Shown piece by piece: positions 60,752 to 64,000 of a DNA stretch of 64,000 nucleotides. The stretch comes from Phycomyces nitens. Taxonomy: Eukaryota > Mucoromycota > Mucoromycetes > Mucorales > Phycomycetaceae. The stretch is from assembly GCA_022702545.1 (NCBI GenBank), contig JAHRBC010000004.1:3906001-3970000 (forward strand), in the 5' to 3' direction. Both the position numbers and the translations under genes were made by a program. The notes beneath the pieces are model-generated. The model saw only the letters and a program-made list of their open reading frames with translations. It was not told the origin of the DNA and did no database searches. The first letter of the stretch is position 1, and each line of letters begins with the position of its first letter.

Positions 60752-63700
60752 TTATGTGCGGGTTTCATTGATCCAGAGATCAATGGGCTTTACGGCCATC
60801 TTGACGCGCTGGAGCACATTGGAAACACGCTTCTGAAGTGCCTCGTCGTCACTTGTCACTTTCTAGAAAGACACAGATTAGATCCCAATCTACAGTGATA
60901 CCCAACTTACAAATTTAATACAGTCCACAATAGCCACTGATCCATCTACATTCACCGTAGCCTTTTTCTCTTCAAAGTTATCTTCCACATCACCAAACTG
61001 CTCCTTCAAAAACGCAACCACATCCACAAACTCTTGGTCTATTTCATTTTGACCACTTGGCTCATCGTGTCCATGATCTCCTTCAGAATGGCTGTGGCTA
61101 CAAGGCTGGCTACTGGCTATAAACACCAAAGACAGGGTCAGCAACCTAGAAACTGGCAGAAATCATTGCAAACCTTTTACACTAGCAGGAGAACTGTCGA
61201 TTGCCAGAATGATGGCCAGGACAGAGTCTGCAACCATGTCATTCATAGAGTTTCCGACCCATTCAAGCGTCACTTGGTTGGGTTTGCTGGGCACTTTTTT
61301 GATATCAACCGTATCAAATACACGAATGACACTTCCTGGGGTATTGGCAGTCTTTGACAGGTCAGTTTCATCCACGGCTCCAAACATCATCTCCAGATGC
61401 CACTTGAGAAGACCAATTCCGGCATTAAATGGCACAATCTGACGTTGGGTAACCACTGTGGTAATAAGACCTCCGAGCTCATTCAAGTCCTCGGCAGACA
61501 TGATATTCAATTGGAAATCCTTTGAGACCAAGATGCCATTCAAAGGCTGGTTTTCCGAGGGATATTTAGATGCCAATCTTCCAATGGTCTTTACAGATGG
61601 GTCATTAGTCAAGCTTGATTGAATCATGGATATCAGTCGACTTACCTTTGCCATTTTTTCGCCTCTGAAATGAAGCTTGACAGTATCACAGTTCTTGGGT
61701 GTATAAATCTTTACGTTTTCTTCTTTTTCGGCGTACTTTGTCTGAAGCACAGACTTGAGACGGTACATGGCATTGGCTTCACCGTGCACGAGAATCTAGA
61801 TATCATTGTACACATTATGATTTGGATTATTATTATTGCTATTATCACAATCATCATTTTGTGGCAGAAACAAACGTCGACTAATTGCCAGAGTTTTCTT
61901 TATGAAAATAATAAGAATAATAAGAATAAGAATAATAATAATGCATACCACATGGGGTGCTTTCACATCATCGATAAATTTACTGTTCTGAGTGTAATCA
62001 ACGTGGGCAGAGAAAGAAATGTAATTAACAGACATGTGTAAAGGGACCTTGCGACCATCCATGGCTTGAAAGTCGGCTGGTTCATTCATGGCATTCTAAC
62101 AAGATGTATATTTAAGCAACGCGTCTCGTCATTTTCCCCCCAGCCTTACCCTTGCCAATGTGTTTTCGACACAATAACCAGTGATCACCATTCCGTTCTT
62201 TTTGTCTGGGGCCCATCGCTCAAACAGTTCACGCGAAAGACCGTTCTGTCAAGACAACCTATGAGTCAACGGACGTGTTGGGACAAATAGTTACCTGGAG
62301 CATGCCTGGACTGGCCATCATCACACAAGGACCTGAATCTTCAAACTGCTCTACATTCTTGAGATTTGAAATGTGCTTAAAGATAAAGGGGTTTGAGATT
62401 GTGAATTGTTTTCGGATGCGCGCGTTCATCATATTGATATATGTCTGATAGACTGCCATGCACTTCTTGGCAAGACTAGACGCATAATAGATGGGAATAC
62501 TATCCAGTTCTGGATGAGAGTCCCAATATTCATCTAGAATCAACAAGATTTCTTGGGCACGTCCCAAGGCAAACACAGGCATCAGACAGCGACCTCCACG
62601 GGTTACGATGTCGTGGACCAGGGCTAAGGATAGACAGCCATGATAAACAGACAGATCTCAAGGCAGGTCAAGCAGACTTACATGTAAATCTTGTTTCCTT
62701 TGCCACACGGGGTTCGTGTCTTTGGACACCATATGTACTTTCGGTAATCAGGACATCAACGGTTCCTTCTGGCTTTTCTGCTGCCATCAAATGACGATCT
62801 TCCTCACGCGAGTAGTCGCCAGTATAGAGCACCTTTACACCTGCAATCTCGACCAAGAACATTGCTGCACCCAGGACGTGGCCTGCATTGTATGCAGTGA
62901 ACTTGATTCCCTCAACCTCTACTTGCTGGTGATAATCAACTGCCTCGATTCGATGGAAAGATGTATTGAGCTCCTCCTCGTTGTAGAGCTCATCTTCATC
63001 GCCGATATTGCTATCAAAGAGGTAAATTGGCTGAATTCACTACTCTAGGATACTTACCTGACACGAAGATAATCACTCAAGAGCCATTTGTAAATAGCCT
63101 TTGTAGGATGGGTCATGAACACACGTCCTTTAAAAGAAGTCTATAAAGCAATTTGTCATTTTTTTTGTTATATATTAGATTCTCAGCGTATCGCCCTACT
63201 TACTCTCTCCATCAGATAAGGCACAGAAGCCGCGTGATCCACATGGAAACTATGACAACTGTCAAGCCAATCTTGCTATACCATTGGGGTTAGATAAAAC
63301 ACTTACTGCGTCACCAATAAAAGGTCAATCTTGGCAGGGTCGATTTCGTCAAAAAATGGCAAAGAAGCCAATCCATTGTACGCAGGATGAATACCAGCGT
63401 CAAGCTACAGTTTCCATTTGAATGCATGAAATATATAGAATGCGACATAAAAGAAAGGAGACAAAGAAGCAAATCAAGGAAACGGACGGATTGTATGAGA
63501 CTCAAGTAATTGTAATTGTTTTTTTTTATTGAAAAGATTCCAAGACTATGGACGATTGCTTTGCATCTATTATACATGTATTTCTTTCTTTCTTTCTTTC
63601 TTTCTTTCTCTCTCCCTCTCTCTTTAACAACTCTTGCCAAGGTAAATGAGAGTGAAATGAATAGAAATAGGAATAGGAATAATAAATAAAGAAAGAAACC

Positions 63701-63844
63701 TACCAAGATGGTCTTGCCCTTGTATTCTAATAAGATAGACGAACGTCCTACTTCATTACCAGCACCCAGAGGAGTGATCTTCAAGAGATCATTCTCATCT
63801 GCAATGGGGATCTCGAGTTCTGGTTTGCGCTTCATTCCTGCCAT
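60752..63844 (-). CDS. YSH1: mRNA 3'-end processing endonuclease CPSF73/Ysh1
   Basis: Twelve exons (63844-63704, 63404-63307, 63249-63204, 63140-63058, 63010-62682, 62623-62295, 62245-62150, 62095-61949, 61795-61646, 61588-61174, 61116-60911, 60862-60752) close to 716 residues. Metallo-beta-lactamase motifs: LDAGIHP (motif 1 Asp), HFHVDHAAS (HxHxDH), [10 protein letters not shown] and [13 protein letters not shown]. The beta-CASP insert and later His motif ([11 protein letters not shown]) follow, then the CPSF73-100 C-terminal domain. This is the nuclease that cuts pre-mRNA before polyadenylation. A His/Asp-rich stretch ([17 protein letters not shown]) interrupts the C-terminal domain. ATG 63844 begins MAGMKRKPE. 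Confidence 0.95.
63585..63608 (+). repeat. TTTC microsatellite in YSH1 intron 1
   Basis: Six or so TTTC units lie within the first, unusually long (about 300-base) intron of the Ysh1 gene. Confidence 0.8.
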
Positions 63845-64000
63845 TTTCAACAATGATTGAATCGTAAAATGAACAAGTGGAAAAAGAGGTATGGGATAGG
63901 ATGGTCAATACGCCACATGTGACCTTGTTTTGGAGTGAGCTTACACTTTTTGACGACAAAGGCGGTGATTTATGCCTATAATAGGAAGTGTTCCTTTAAA
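63845..64000. other. Upstream region of YSH1
   Basis: Promoter side of the leftward gene; no open frame of interest before the window ends. Confidence 0.5.

Noticed and set aside
1..64000. tRNA and rRNA genes
   Set aside because: No cloverleaf with a GGTTCRANNCC-type box and matching acceptor stem was noticed on either strand; a covariance-model scan would be decisive.

Overview
The window is AT-rich nuclear DNA from a filamentous fungus. Genes carry many short introns (mostly about 50-60 nt, GTAAG-like donors, YAG acceptors). The proteins are ordinary fungal housekeeping proteins. Gene spacing, simple-sequence repeats and decayed Tc1/mariner-type elements suggest an early-diverging lineage, most likely Mucoromycota (a Phycomyces-like Mucorales). 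That placement is inference; no marker sequence was compared. Except where stated, every multi-exon model was built by hand from splice sites, and its exon lengths close in frame.

Layout. 1-12.5 kb: Tc1 transposase remnants, a secreted subtilase (-), a long gene-poor stretch with another Tc1 remnant, a broken ORF, and a two-helix membrane protein (+). 13.8-17.2 kb: GPN2-type GTPase and an eisosome PIL1-domain protein (both +). 17.5-24 kb: a small zinc-ribbon-like ORF, an unresolved and probably decayed membrane-protein gene, and a class I methyltransferase (all -). 25.6-35.4 kb: an RRM/zinc-knuckle/RS splicing factor (-), Notchless/Rsa4 (-), an EI24-family membrane protein (+) and a Mak5/DDX24 helicase (-). 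36.3-39.7 kb: a decayed ORFan gene and a DDE transposase with one premature stop (both -). 41.2-48.2 kb: Atg18-type PROPPIN (-), prefoldin subunit 2 (-), mitochondrial ATPase inhibitor (+), ribosomal protein eL18 (-) and Sub2/UAP56 (-). 49-55.5 kb: Vac14 (+), an equilibrative nucleoside transporter (+) and a small unknown protein (+). 58-63.8 kb: an unknown low-complexity ORF (+), a ubiquitin-like/BAG co-chaperone (-) and the CPSF73/Ysh1 endonuclease (-).

Functional themes are mRNA processing (SR factor, Sub2, Ysh1), ribosome biogenesis (Notchless, Mak5, eL18), chaperoning (prefoldin 2, BAG, GPN2) and PI(3,5)P2/vacuole biology (Vac14, Atg18). They are interspersed rather than operon-like. I did not find a clear undescribed multi-gene system. 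The most unusual signals are splicing oddities (8-nt and 16-nt microexons, a GC-AG intron, a triple tandem acceptor, a Vac14 junction with no canonical donor) and several decaying genes and elements.
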